From contig CAWBSR010000001.1 in NCBI GenBank assembly GCA_963791545.1, forward strand, positions 186,001 to 250,000: DNA of 64,000 bases. The letters run 5' to 3'. Of the stretch, positions 55,460 through 63,869 are shown one piece after another; position 1 is the first letter of the stretch, and each line of letters begins with the position of its first letter. Under the pieces are notes generated by a model that had not been told where the DNA came from, made no database searches, and saw nothing but the letters and a program-made list of their open reading frames with translations. The position numbers and the translations under genes were made by a program. The stretch is from JALYXV01 sp963791545. GTDB taxonomy: Bacteria > Actinomycetota > Acidimicrobiia > Acidimicrobiales > Palsa-688.

Positions 55460-55519
55460 GCGTTCCCGTTCGGCGGGGGAAAAACCGGCGCTCGCTGCGG
55501 CGGGCGCCCGGGAGGGACA

Positions 55520-55557
55520 ACGACCCCGCCTCGCGGGGGCGGTCTCGCGGGGGTCGT
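55520..55557. terminator. Candidate terminator between convergent genes
   Basis: ACGACCCCGC (55520-55529) and GCGGGGGTCGT (55547-55557) pair with one bulge. Lies between the convergent GlnR-like gene and the small membrane protein gene. Confidence 0.4.
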
Positions 55558-55587
55558 CTCGCGGGCCCCGTCGTCGCGGTCAGCCGC

Positions 55588-55749
55588 TCAATAGTTGGTT
55601 TCGACCAGCTCGCTGTTGGGATGGATGGCCTCGGCGTGCTCTTTGAGCAGCCAGCCCATGCCGATGGCACCCAGAGTCCCGCTCATCAAAAAGGCGATCG
55701 GCAGCGCGAAGACGATCACGACGGCGAGGACGAGTGCTCCGATAATCAC
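55588..55749 (-). CDS. Small membrane protein (53 aa) coupled to RidA
   Basis: 53 residues from GTG 55749, overlapping the RidA stop as GTGA. One membrane segment (VIIGALVLAVVIVFALPIAF), then LMSGTLGAIGMGWLLKEHAE and ending NSELVETNY. The conserved tail and coupling suggest a real gene. Similar small proteins are found in other actinobacteria with no known role. Confidence 0.7.
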   Translation of the reverse strand: MIIGALVLAVVIVFALPIAFLMSGTLGAIGMGWLLKEHAEAIHPNSELVETNY

Positions 55750-56180
55750 GACCCAGACCTTCCCGGATTGGTGAAAGCCCACACCTCGATTTCGACGGCG
55801 GCACCCAGGGGCAGGGCGGCCACCGCGAGGGCGGTACGAGCGGGGCGATGGTCGCCGAAGGCGGTCAGGTAGGCGGCGTTCATGGCCGCAAAATCGGCGA
55901 TGTCGGCAAGGAATACGGTCGTCTTGACCACATCGTGCAGCGACGCTCCTTCAGATTGCAGCAGGATTTCAGCGTTGGCGAGGGCCTGGGTGACCTGGCT
56001 CGGGAGGCCGTCGAGCAGCTTCCCGTTGTCGGTTCCCAGTTGACCGCTGCAGATCAGCCAGTCGCCGGCGCGAACGACCGGGGTGTAGGGACCGATCGGC
56101 TTCGGAGCGCTGCTCGGGGTCGGGGCGTCGCCGGCATGGCTGGTGTGGCTGGTGTGGCTGGTACTGCTGGCGGAACTCAT
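55746..56180 (-). CDS. ridA: RidA-family deaminase
   Basis: 144 residues from ATG 56180. The N-terminal 25 residues are low-complexity, with a TSHTSHTSH repeat encoded by a 9-base repeat. The rest is the RidA trimer fold: PKPIGPYTPVVRAGDWLICS, GQLGTDNGKL, VVKTTVFLADIADFAAMNAA and RPARTALAVAALPLGAAVEI. The catalytic Arg is in RPARTA. RidA proteins hydrolyse reactive enamine/imine products of PLP enzymes. Overlaps a small membrane protein gene. Confidence 0.85.
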   Translation of the reverse strand: MSSASSTSHTSHTSHAGDAPTPSSAPKPIGPYTPVVRAGDWLICSGQLGTDNGKLLDGLPSQVTQALANAEILLQSEGASLHDVVKTTVFLADIADFAAMNAAYLTAFGDHRPARTALAVAALPLGAAVEIEVWAFTNPGRSGS

Positions 56181-56285
56181 CCGGGGGGAGACCCTAGCGG
56201 GCGCGGCCGGCGGTGCCAAGGATGTACGAACAAGCCAGGCCGACGGCGGCTTCGGGTAGGACCGCGGCGCCGCTGGGTCCCGGTG

Positions 56286-57941
56286 TCAACTGAACCGGCC
56301 CCGCATGGTGGGCCAATCCGGGGGCCTTCCTTGCGCGATCCACATGGCGGCGGCGACCGCCGCCAACACGGCATCGCTCCCGTTGACCGGGTCTCGGCGA
56401 TCGTCGGGGCCCACGGGTTCCAGGGCGACCTCGATGGGCGGGGTGTCGACAGCTCGCAAGATGCCGAACGAGCGGATCGTGAGATCGGTTGGGTCCCCCG
56501 CTTCGTCGACCGCGATGCCCTCGCTGCAGACCCAGCTCAGCGCCATGTGGGCGGCGCCCACGCAGTAGGAGCGCAGCACGATTTCGTCGAGCGATGCGCC
56601 GCAGGCCACCCGGACCCGGACCCGGGTCGGGCGGCCGTCGCCGTCCCTGTCGACCTCGGCGGTCGCCCGGCCGCCGCCCGGGGCGGTGATGGTGACCGAG
56701 TGGGGGTTTCCGCTCGGGTCCTGGGCGGCCCGGCCCCCGGCCAGCAGCACCGCCGCCTCGACCCAGCCCGCCCCCCGCAGGGCGCTCGAGGTGGGGGGTC
56801 CCGCGACGTCGACCTCTTCGACCTCGAGGCCCGGCGCGACCGAGCGGATGGCGTCCGCGATGCCCGGGGTGCGCACGACGCGTAGGATCCCGGTGCCGTC
56901 GGCCCGGACCCCGCCCGCCACGGGTGGGCGCTTCGGGCCCATTCGGACCACGTCCTCCCGGGAGAGGAGCACCCGCACCGGACGCTGGTACTGATCGGCG
57001 AGGCGGCGGGCGGCAGCCGCGGCGGGGCTGGCCACCTTGCCGCCGAACGCCCCGCCGTTGCCGAGTGGCGTAGCCGGCTCCCCGCCGGGCAGGCACCATG
57101 AGGCATCCGTCTCCACGTAGCCCGGCTCCACCCAGGTGGTCCGCAAGGTGACCACCCAATCCCCCGGCGGCAACTCCAGCGGGTGGCGCAACACCGCCCC
57201 ACTCCGTCGCCCCGGAACCCGGCCCGCGGCTGCCCGGGCCTCGGCCAACGACTCCCCGACCGCCCATCCGCGGAGCCCGCCGGGGCCGGCTGGGCCGCCG
57301 GGGCCGCCTGGGCCGTCGGGTTCGATTGGGCCGGGTCCGCCTGGGCCGCCGGGGACGGCCACCAGGGCGCCGGGGGGCGCCAGGTCGTCGGCGAACCCAG
57401 CCCGGCCGCTCGCCACCTCGGCGCCAACCCGCTGCTCGGCGCCTCCCTCAATGGCTGCCCGGCGGGCCGCGCCTTCGAGGTCGCGCCCCGGTATTGGCCC
57501 CGGCAGGGTGGTCGCGGCCTCGATCACCGTCCGCCATCCGGTGCAGCGGCACAGGTGGGCGAGTAGGGCCCGCTCCACGCTCGGACCGTCGAGCGCCTGG
57601 CCCCCGTTGCCTGCGGCCAGGCGCACCACGATGCCCGGGGTGCAGAAACCGCACTGGCTGGCTCCCGTTGCCGTGAACGCATCCGCCCAGCGCCTCCGGG
57701 TCGCCTCCGGGAGGCCGTCGAGTGTGGTGATGGCCCGCCCCGCCACCCGGCGGGCCGGGGTGACGCAGGCCACCCGGGGCCTGCCGTCGACAAGCACCGT
57801 GCAGCAGCCGCATTGGCCCTGGGGGCTGCACCCATCTTTGGCACTGCGCAGTCCCAGTCGCTCCCGGAGCACTTCGAGCAACGATGACCCGTCGTCGGGT
57901 ACCACCACGTCTCGGCCATCAACCTGAAGTGCCAATTCCAC
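56286..57941 (-). CDS. Compact xanthine-dehydrogenase-like fusion: 2Fe-2S subunit plus partial molybdopterin domain
   Basis: 551 residues from GTG 57941. Residues 1-150 are the two iron-sulfur domains: GCSPQGQCGCC (Cys38, 44, 46, 47) and QCGFCTPG, then CRCTGW. A Gly/Pro collagen-like linker (around 195-225) follows. The remainder resembles part of the molybdopterin-binding subunit (GNGGAFGGK near 300, RPVRVLLSREDVVRMGP, YCVGAAHMALSW) but is only about 330 residues, lacking much of the usual 700-residue domain including the C-terminal catalytic Glu region. It may be a minimal or non-catalytic oxidoreductase. No separate FAD or large subunit gene is present nearby. Confidence 0.8.
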   Translation of the reverse strand: MELALQVDGRDVVVPDDGSSLLEVLRERLGLRSAKDGCSPQGQCGCCTVLVDGRPRVACVTPARRVAGRAITTLDGLPEATRRRWADAFTATGASQCGFCTPGIVVRLAAGNGGQALDGPSVERALLAHLCRCTGWRTVIEAATTLPGPIPGRDLEGAARRAAIEGGAEQRVGAEVASGRAGFADDLAPPGALVAVPGGPGGPGPIEPDGPGGPGGPAGPGGLRGWAVGESLAEARAAAGRVPGRRSGAVLRHPLELPPGDWVVTLRTTWVEPGYVETDASWCLPGGEPATPLGNGGAFGGKVASPAAAAARRLADQYQRPVRVLLSREDVVRMGPKRPPVAGGVRADGTGILRVVRTPGIADAIRSVAPGLEVEEVDVAGPPTSSALRGAGWVEAAVLLAGGRAAQDPSGNPHSVTITAPGGGRATAEVDRDGDGRPTRVRVRVACGASLDEIVLRSYCVGAAHMALSWVCSEGIAVDEAGDPTDLTIRSFGILRAVDTPPIEVALEPVGPDDRRDPVNGSDAVLAAVAAAMWIAQGRPPDWPTMRGRFS

Positions 57942-57964
57942 TACCCGAGACTAGGTTCGCCCCG

Positions 57965-58864
57965 GTGGACAGCCGCCTGACCCGCCGAAGTTTCCTTCTC
58001 GGCACCGCGGCGGCGCTGGGCGCCGCCGCCTGCGCCAAGAGCAAGGGCCCCATCTCGGTGGCCCCGCCCGCCCCGGCGCAACTGAATCTTCTGGTCACGT
58101 CGGGCGCCGGAGACGGCCCCAATCAGCAGGCCATTTCGGTATTCGAAGCCGGCGTCGACCAGCGGGTTGCGTTTGTGCTGACCGGCAAGTCGGGGTTCCT
58201 GGCGCCGGCCCCTGGTTCCGCCACTTTGCAGTTCAGCACCGACCAAAAGAACTGGGGCCCATCGGTCGCGCCAACCGTCCATTCCGACACCGGGGCTTCC
58301 GCTAGCACCTATCTCACGTCGACGTACCGCTTCCCCACCGCAGGTCAGTACTGGCTCCGGGCCACCTATCAGGGGCAGACGGCCGAGTCCCCGGTGATCG
58401 TGATCGAACCGGCCACCGCCATGGTCCCCCGGCCGGGCCAGAAGATGATCTCTGTCGCGACCCCGACCACGGGCGACAAGCGGGGCGTGGACCCGATCTG
58501 CACCCGCAGCCCGCAGTGCCCGTTCCATACCCAGAGCCTCGATACCGCGCTCGGTGGCCACCTTCCGGTCGTGCTGATGTTCGCCACCCCGGCGCTGTGC
58601 CAGACGGCAACCTGCGGACCGGTGCTCGACACGGTGGTGGCAGCAGCGCAGGGCTACCAGAGCAAGATCAACTTCGTGCACAGCGAGATCTACACCGCCC
58701 TCTCGCAGACGGCGCCCAACACGGCGGCCGTGGCGGCCTATCACCTCCAGTCGGAGCCCATCATGTTCCTGGCCGATGCCAACGGGATGATCGTGGATCG
58801 CATCGACGGCCTGTTCGGGAAGGCGGAACTGACCGCGGCCCTGTCCCGCCTGGCCGGCGCCTAG
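57965..58864 (+). CDS. Tat-exported lipoprotein with thioredoxin-like domain
   Basis: 299 residues from GTG 57965. The signal has the twin-arginine motif TRRSFLLGTAAALGAAAC with a lipobox cysteine. The middle is beta-rich (about 40-150; STYRFPTAGQYWLRATYQG). Residues about 195-298 resemble a thioredoxin-like fold: LPVVLMFATPALCQTATCGP (Cys-x4-Cys rather than CxxC), NFVHSEIY, SEPIMFLADANGMIVDR. An exported redox or chaperone protein is possible; the CxxxxC spacing is unusual. Divergent from the molybdo-fusion gene, 23 bases apart. Confidence 0.75.
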   Translation: MDSRLTRRSFLLGTAAALGAAACAKSKGPISVAPPAPAQLNLLVTSGAGDGPNQQAISVFEAGVDQRVAFVLTGKSGFLAPAPGSATLQFSTDQKNWGPSVAPTVHSDTGASASTYLTSTYRFPTAGQYWLRATYQGQTAESPVIVIEPATAMVPRPGQKMISVATPTTGDKRGVDPICTRSPQCPFHTQSLDTALGGHLPVVLMFATPALCQTATCGPVLDTVVAAAQGYQSKINFVHSEIYTALSQTAPNTAAVAAYHLQSEPIMFLADANGMIVDRIDGLFGKAELTAALSRLAGA

Positions 58865-59016
58865 TAGGGCGGAACGGCGCCGGGGTGATCGTCATGTCGG
58901 CGCCCCACGTTTACTAGGACGCAGGGAATGACGATCTGGTTCGCGGCCGTTCACTTCGCGTCCTACCCGTCCCCCGACGTCGATCTGACTGCACCTTTGA
59001 CGAGCCCGTCACCGCC

Positions 59017-59406
59017 GTGGTCTGGGCGCTGTGCGTCACCGGGCTGCAGTCGGCGCTCACCCGGTCCAGCGACGGCGGCGCCACTTTTCCCCCCTTGAGC
59101 AACTCTCAGGGGTTCGTGAACACGGCGGGGCTGGCCGCAGTGTCGGCGACCCGTGCCGTCGTCACCGCCTTGGCGAGCGGAGCCCAAGTGATGTACCTGA
59201 CGCCCGACGGCGGGCGAACGTTCCAGATCGTGGGGCCGCGGCTGCCGCCGGGCGGCGCCAGCTGGGGCTTCGTGGGGTTCACCGACGCCACCCACGGCGT
59301 CGCCATCGCCACCACCACCCCGGCAAGCCTCTACCGGACCACCGACGGTGGCCACAGTTGGAACCCGGTTTCGATCAGGGCGGAAGCGCCCCGGGCGACT
59401 AGCTGA
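59017..59406 (+). pseudogene. C-terminal fragment of a beta-propeller (BNR-type) protein
   Basis: 129 residues from GTG 59017. Contains repeat-like blades: LTRSSDGGATFPPLS, VMYLTPDGGRTFQIV, FTDATHGVAIATT, LYRTTDGGHSWNPV, as in BNR/Asp-box proteins. The upstream frame is short and there is no start or signal, so this is likely the end of a larger broken gene. It overlaps the 3' end of the A-type carrier gene by 8 bases. Confidence 0.45.
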
Positions 59407-59746
59407 AGGACTGGCCGCAGCCGCAGCTGCGCTGGGCGTTGGGGTTGTTGATCGAGAACCCGGCGCCCTGCAGGCCGTCCTTGAAGTCGAGCGTGGCGCC
59501 CATGATGAGCGGGGCGCTCGAGGGGTCGACGACCACCTTCACGTCCCCGTAGGTCGACATCAGGTCGTCGGCGGCGAACTCGCTGTCGAAGAACATCTCG
59601 TAGCTGTAGCCCGAGCAACCGCCCGGCCGGACCGCCACCCGCAGGGCCAACTCGGGGTTGCCCTCCTGCTTCACGAGCTCAGCCACCTTGGCCGCGGCGG
59701 CATCAGTGAGGTTGATCGTGGTTTTTGTCTGCTCGGTCGTGCTCAC
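59399..59746 (-). CDS. erpA: A-type iron-sulfur carrier (ErpA/HesB-like)
   Basis: 115 residues from GTG 59746 with GGAGG upstream. The family's three cysteines are in RPGGCSGYSYEMFF and SCGCGQSF. Carries and transfers Fe-S clusters to target proteins. Followed upstream (other side) by a SufR-like regulator and mrp, which together form an Fe-S region. Confidence 0.92.
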   Translation of the reverse strand: MSTTEQTKTTINLTDAAAAKVAELVKQEGNPELALRVAVRPGGCSGYSYEMFFDSEFAADDLMSTYGDVKVVVDPSSAPLIMGATLDFKDGLQGAGFSINNPNAQRSCGCGQSFS

Positions 59747-59782
59747 AGTTCGCCTCCAGAGGGGTGTGACTGGTAGCTCATG

Positions 59783-60445
59783 CTACCGGTTGAGCAGGTC
59801 AACATGGCAAGGGTCTCGATCTTCGAGGGTCGCGAACACCGCCACCGCCACCTCGGCGTTGGGCACACCGGCCACGATCCCCTCCACGATGCCCCGGTGC
59901 AGGTGGCACACGAGGGCCGGGAACTCCGACGCCACCTCGCGGAAGGGGCAGCTGGCGAAGGCCACCGTGGTCAGTTCCCCATCCTCACCCACCTCGGGGT
60001 CGAAGCCCAGGTCGGCCAGTTCGTGCACCAGCGCCTCGAGGCACGACTGGGTCCCCGCCGCGGCGCGCTGGGCGCCGGCCCGGCGCCCCTCGGCCCGGCC
60101 CGCCTCGGCCACCAACTCGGGATCGGCGCCCCCGGCGGCGGCCACGCCGGCCAGGAGGCGGGCCAGGAGACGGAAGCCGGACGGCTCCAGCCCGAGTGAT
60201 GGCGCTTCGGGGGCCAGCGACCACCGGTGCTGGGGGCGGCCCACCGTGCCCCGGCTGTCGGCGTCCACCTCGAGCAGCCCGACCTCGCGCATGCGCTCCA
60301 GGTGGGGCCGCACGGTGTTGGGATGCAGTTCCAGGCTGTCGGCGATTTCGGTTGTGGTGAGCGGGACGGAGGAACGGGCCAATTCCAGGTAGATGGCGTA
60401 GCGGGTGTTGTCGCCCAGGGCCTTGAACACCGGCAATCTATCCAC
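59783..60445 (-). CDS. SufR-like Fe-S-sensing regulator
   Basis: About 220 residues from GTG 60445 (or TTG 60454). ArsR-type winged helix: VFKALGDNTRYAIYLELARS, TEIADSLELHPNTVRPHLER, with a VGRPQHRWSL wing. The C-terminal part has cysteines in ASCPFREVASEFP, ALVCHLHRG and RDPCHVDL, reminiscent of the cluster-binding region of SufR. Divergent from mrp with an inverted repeat between, so it likely represses Fe-S genes when clusters are available. Confidence 0.8.
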   Translation of the reverse strand: MDRLPVFKALGDNTRYAIYLELARSSVPLTTTEIADSLELHPNTVRPHLERMREVGLLEVDADSRGTVGRPQHRWSLAPEAPSLGLEPSGFRLLARLLAGVAAAGGADPELVAEAGRAEGRRAGAQRAAAGTQSCLEALVHELADLGFDPEVGEDGELTTVAFASCPFREVASEFPALVCHLHRGIVEGIVAGVPNAEVAVAVFATLEDRDPCHVDLLNR

Positions 60446-60457
60446 GAGAGTCAATAT

Positions 60458-60475
60458 TACCGGGCCTCGCCGGTA
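60458..60475. promoter_or_regulatory. Inverted repeat between SufR-like gene and mrp
   Basis: TACCGG (60458-60463) and CCGGTA (60470-60475) form an inverted repeat that lies between two back-to-back -10-like boxes: TAATAT on the minus strand (60459-60454) and TACTAT on the plus strand (60474-60479). Both transcripts would be almost leaderless. Confidence 0.5.
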
Positions 60476-60488
60476 CTATTCAGGAATC

Positions 60489-61679
60489 ATGCCGTCGTCG
60501 CTCAGCGCCGCAGCCGTCGAAGGTGCCATGCGGGGCGTTATCGACCCCGAACTGGGTGACAACGTGGTCGATCTGGGCATGTACCAGGGCGCCGACATCC
60601 GAGAAGACGGCGATGTCACAGTGCACCTGGCCCTGACCACGGCGGGCTGCCCGCTGCGGGCCCAGCTGCAACGGGACACGACGAGCCGGGTCGGGAGCCT
60701 CCCGGGCGTGACCAAGGTCCACGTCCGGACGAGCGAGATGACGCGGGAGGCCAAGTCGGCGCTCATGGCCCGCGCTCGGTGGAAGGTGAGGGAAAACGCC
60801 CCGCTCACCGATATACCGGGTCGTACCCGCGTCGTCGCCATCTCGTCGGGCAAGGGCGGGGTTGGGAAGAGCTCGGTCACGGTCAACCTGGCCGCCACCT
60901 TGGCGACCCGGGGCCACACAGTGGGTGTCTTAGATGCCGACATCGCCGGGTTCTCGGTGCCTCGCATGCTCGGCATCGAGGGTCAGATCTCGGCCGAGGC
61001 CAACGAGACCCATCCCGACCGGCCCAAGATGCGCCCGATCGAGAAGCGCATCGGCGCCGGGGTGGTCAAGGTGCTGTCCATGGGTTTTCTCTCCCCCGAG
61101 GACGAGGCGATCATGTGGCGGGGCCTGATGCTCAACCGGGCCGTCCAGCACTTCCTCGAGGACGCGGTGTGGGGCGATCTCGACTACCTGCTGGTGGACA
61201 TGCCCCCGGGCACTGGGGACATCCAGATGGGCTTGGCCCGCATGCTGCCCCGAACCGAGATGATCATCGTGACCACTCCCGCCCTGGCGGCCCAGAAGGT
61301 GGCGGTCCGGGCGGCCGACATGGCCCGCAAGGGCTACCTGCGGGTGGTCGGAGTAGTTGAAAACATGAGCGGCTTCACCTGCGAGCACGGCACCACCTAT
61401 GAGCTGTTCGGCAGCGGCGGCGGCCAGCGCCTCGCCGACGAGATCGGCGCCCCTCTTCTGGGTCGCATCCCCCTCGAGCCGGCGGTGTCGGCTGGCGGCG
61501 ACACGGGCGAGCCGGCGGCGCTGGGGAGCGGACCGGTGGCGGCCGCCTTCGCGGCCCTGGCCGACGCGGTGATCGAAGCGGTGCCCGTGGTGGAGATGCA
61601 GGACTGCACCGCCCGCATTCTCGATCTGGTCACGGCGGCGGTGGAGAGCGCCACGGCGACGCCCGAGCCGATCGCCTGA
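60489..61679 (+). CDS. mrp: Mrp/ApbC-type Fe-S carrier ATPase with N-terminal MIP18 domain
   Basis: 396 residues from ATG 60489. Residues 1-85 are a MIP18/DUF59 domain (VEGAMRGVIDPELGDNVVDL), then an Mrp P-loop NTPase: ISSGKGGVGKSSVTVNLA, LDADIAGFSVPRML and DMPPGTGDIQMGLARMLP. The late ENMSGF fits the usual cluster-handling region, though the CxxC is reduced here to a lone Cys (FTCEHG). Delivers Fe-S clusters to apoproteins. Divergent from the SufR-like gene. Confidence 0.9.
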   Translation: MPSSLSAAAVEGAMRGVIDPELGDNVVDLGMYQGADIREDGDVTVHLALTTAGCPLRAQLQRDTTSRVGSLPGVTKVHVRTSEMTREAKSALMARARWKVRENAPLTDIPGRTRVVAISSGKGGVGKSSVTVNLAATLATRGHTVGVLDADIAGFSVPRMLGIEGQISAEANETHPDRPKMRPIEKRIGAGVVKVLSMGFLSPEDEAIMWRGLMLNRAVQHFLEDAVWGDLDYLLVDMPPGTGDIQMGLARMLPRTEMIIVTTPALAAQKVAVRAADMARKGYLRVVGVVENMSGFTCEHGTTYELFGSGGGQRLADEIGAPLLGRIPLEPAVSAGGDTGEPAALGSGPVAAAFAALADAVIEAVPVVEMQDCTARILDLVTAAVESATATPEPIA

Positions 61680-61721
61680 GCCGATCGCCTGAGCGATACA
61701 GAGCGCTGGCGCGGGCCGGTG

Positions 61722-61781
61722 TTCCGAGCGTTTTGCCAAAAAGTGATGTCCCCACATCACTTTTTGGCAAAACGCTCGGAA
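61722..61781. terminator. Perfect 28-bp hairpin between convergent genes
   Basis: The arms 61722-61749 and 61754-61781 are a perfect 28-base inverted repeat with the loop CCCC. It lies between convergent mrp and the kinase gene, so it is likely a two-way terminator, though the length and perfection also fit a mobile palindromic element. Confidence 0.8.
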
Positions 61782-61793
61782 TCTCTGCTTCCG

Positions 61794-63662
61794 CTAACGG
61801 CCCGCGCCCTCGTAGGGGGTGCGCCGGCGGGGCCGGGGAATGGCGAGGCGAAAGACGGCACCGCCCTGGCGGCCTCGCTGGTACCAGATGCGCCCGCCCA
61901 TGGCCTCGGCCAGGCCGCGCACCAAGGCCAAACCCAGACCGGTGCCCCGGGAGCGGTCGCGGACCGGTGAGCCCAGCATTCGCAGGCCGCTGAACAAGGT
62001 GGGCAGGAGGGCCTCAGGCACGCCGGCGCCATGGTCGGTGACGGTCAAGATCACCGACCCCTCGGCCGACGCGGCGCCGGGCGCATCGACGGCATCGCCG
62101 GCGCCGGTTGGGGCGGGGCCCGTCGCTGCCACCGGGGCCGCGGTTGGGGCGGCGGCGGCGGCCGTAGCAACGCCCGCGACCGGCGGCGAGGGCGCCGGGG
62201 ACGGCGGCGCCTCCACGGCGATGATGACGGGAGGGGCGCCATGCTCGATGGCGTTTTCGACCAGGTTGGCCACCACCTGCTCCAACCGGCGGGGGTCGGC
62301 CAGCACGACGACGTCGTCGGGCACGTCCACCTGGACCTGCGACCCGTCGGCCACCGAGGCGAGGGCCGCCTCGACCAGCGGGCGGAGGCTGATGACCCTC
62401 GGGCTCAAGAGGATCGCCTGGGCCTGGAGGCGGCTGATTTCGTACAGGTCGTCGGCCAGCCGGGCGATGCGTTCCGCCTGGCGGCGGATCGACTCCCCCA
62501 TCCGCCCGATCTGGTCGGCGGGCAGCTCCCCGGCGTAGGACTGCAGGGTGGCGCCCAGACCCAGGATCGTGGTGAGCGGGTTGCGCAGGTCGTGAGTGAC
62601 CATGGCCAAGAACTCGTTCTTGTCCGCCTCCAGGTCACGGGCCGCGGTCTCGTCGCGCACGATCCCCTGGTAGCCCACCAGCTCTTCGTCAACCGACCGC
62701 GGTAGCACCTGGATATCCAGCACCCGGCGCACCCCGTCGGCCCGGGCGGCGGTCACCATCCGGCGGCCGCCATCGGGGACCAGCAGGGTGGCGTTGACAT
62801 CGACACTCGAATCCAAGGGCACGATGACGCCGGCCAGGTGGCCGTCGTGCAGCTCGTCGAGCGAGCGGCCCAGGATGACGCCGAGGGATGTGTTGGCGTA
62901 GTTGATGCGCCCCGTCAGGTCGACCTCGTACACCCCGTCCGAGGAGCGCTCGACGACATCCTGGTAGCGGGCCCGGATCCCTTCCTCTCGGCCCAGGATC
63001 GCCGACCAGTAACCCTGGGCCAGGGCGTCGGTGAGGCGGTCCATGGCGGGCAGGACCCGGGTGAGCAGGAGCGAGAGCGCGAGACCCCAGTGCCGGCCCT
63101 GCTCCTCAGCCAGTTCGACCGCGGTCTGCACCACCAGGTCGCGCGAGATCCTCAGGATGACGAGGAGTTGGGGCAGCGGGGACTGGGACCAGGCGGCCTG
63201 GGCGCCCACCTCCTGCAGGTCCCCGACCAGGGCTTCGTCGACCTCCGCCCCCTGTCCGGTGACTGCCAGGATGGCTTCGAAGCGGGCGCGAGCCTGCTCG
63301 ATGAAACGGGCCTGTTCGGTGATGTCCCAGGACCGGGATTCGGGGAACACGGTCGAGAAGATGTCGAAAACCCGACGGGCCATTTCGCCGGCCCGACCGT
63401 CGAGGGCGTCCAGCAGATCCCGCGGGTCCACCTGCTCCAACTCCTCCAAGCCGCCGTCGAAGCTGAACTGGTCGTCCTCGGTTCCGCTGTTGCGGGCCAC
63501 GAACGCCTTCAGATCGGCCAGCCGGAACCGGGGACCGTCGACACCGTCGGTGTCGGGGGACAGGTAACCGCCGTCCACCAGGGCCACTACCGCAGCCGGG
63601 GCCAGGCGGAGCACGGTCGCCGCCTCGGTGAGCGGTATGACATTGGCGTTGCGGTCGCCCAC
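61794..63662 (-). CDS. Histidine kinase with N-terminal excisionase-type HTH and PAS domain
   Basis: 622 residues from GTG 63662. Residues 8-58 are a MerR/excisionase-type helix-turn-helix (IPLTEAATVLRLAPAAVVAL, RFRLADLKAFV). A helical region follows, then a PAS domain (about 235-345; VERSSDGVYEVDLTGRINYAN). HisKA has its phospho-His in LAMVTHDLRNPLTTILG. The HATPase has N-box ANLVENAIEHG, G1 DHGAGVPEALL and G2 GTGLGLALVRGL; between N and G1 lies a 50-residue Ala/Pro-rich insertion. No transmembrane segment is clear, so it may be cytoplasmic. No response regulator gene is adjacent. HTH-fused kinases are uncommon. Confidence 0.85.
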   Translation of the reverse strand: MGDRNANVIPLTEAATVLRLAPAAVVALVDGGYLSPDTDGVDGPRFRLADLKAFVARNSGTEDDQFSFDGGLEELEQVDPRDLLDALDGRAGEMARRVFDIFSTVFPESRSWDITEQARFIEQARARFEAILAVTGQGAEVDEALVGDLQEVGAQAAWSQSPLPQLLVILRISRDLVVQTAVELAEEQGRHWGLALSLLLTRVLPAMDRLTDALAQGYWSAILGREEGIRARYQDVVERSSDGVYEVDLTGRINYANTSLGVILGRSLDELHDGHLAGVIVPLDSSVDVNATLLVPDGGRRMVTAARADGVRRVLDIQVLPRSVDEELVGYQGIVRDETAARDLEADKNEFLAMVTHDLRNPLTTILGLGATLQSYAGELPADQIGRMGESIRRQAERIARLADDLYEISRLQAQAILLSPRVISLRPLVEAALASVADGSQVQVDVPDDVVVLADPRRLEQVVANLVENAIEHGAPPVIIAVEAPPSPAPSPPVAGVATAAAAAPTAAPVAATGPAPTGAGDAVDAPGAASAEGSVILTVTDHGAGVPEALLPTLFSGLRMLGSPVRDRSRGTGLGLALVRGLAEAMGGRIWYQRGRQGGAVFRLAIPRPRRRTPYEGAGR

Positions 63663-63869
63663 GAAAAGCTCCAGAAGAAATAGGTAGTCCCGTCAAGCTA
63701 CTTCGGCATCCGGCTGCCGGATTCCCCCTGCCCAGCCGACACTAACTCCAGGGGCCCGCATATCGCGGGCTCGCCGGGGGCGTTACGGTTGGCGAATGGG
63801 GAGAAACGGCACCACCCGGCACCACGAACGCCTGGACCCGACCGGCCGGCTGAGTCCTGGTCCCGCGTC

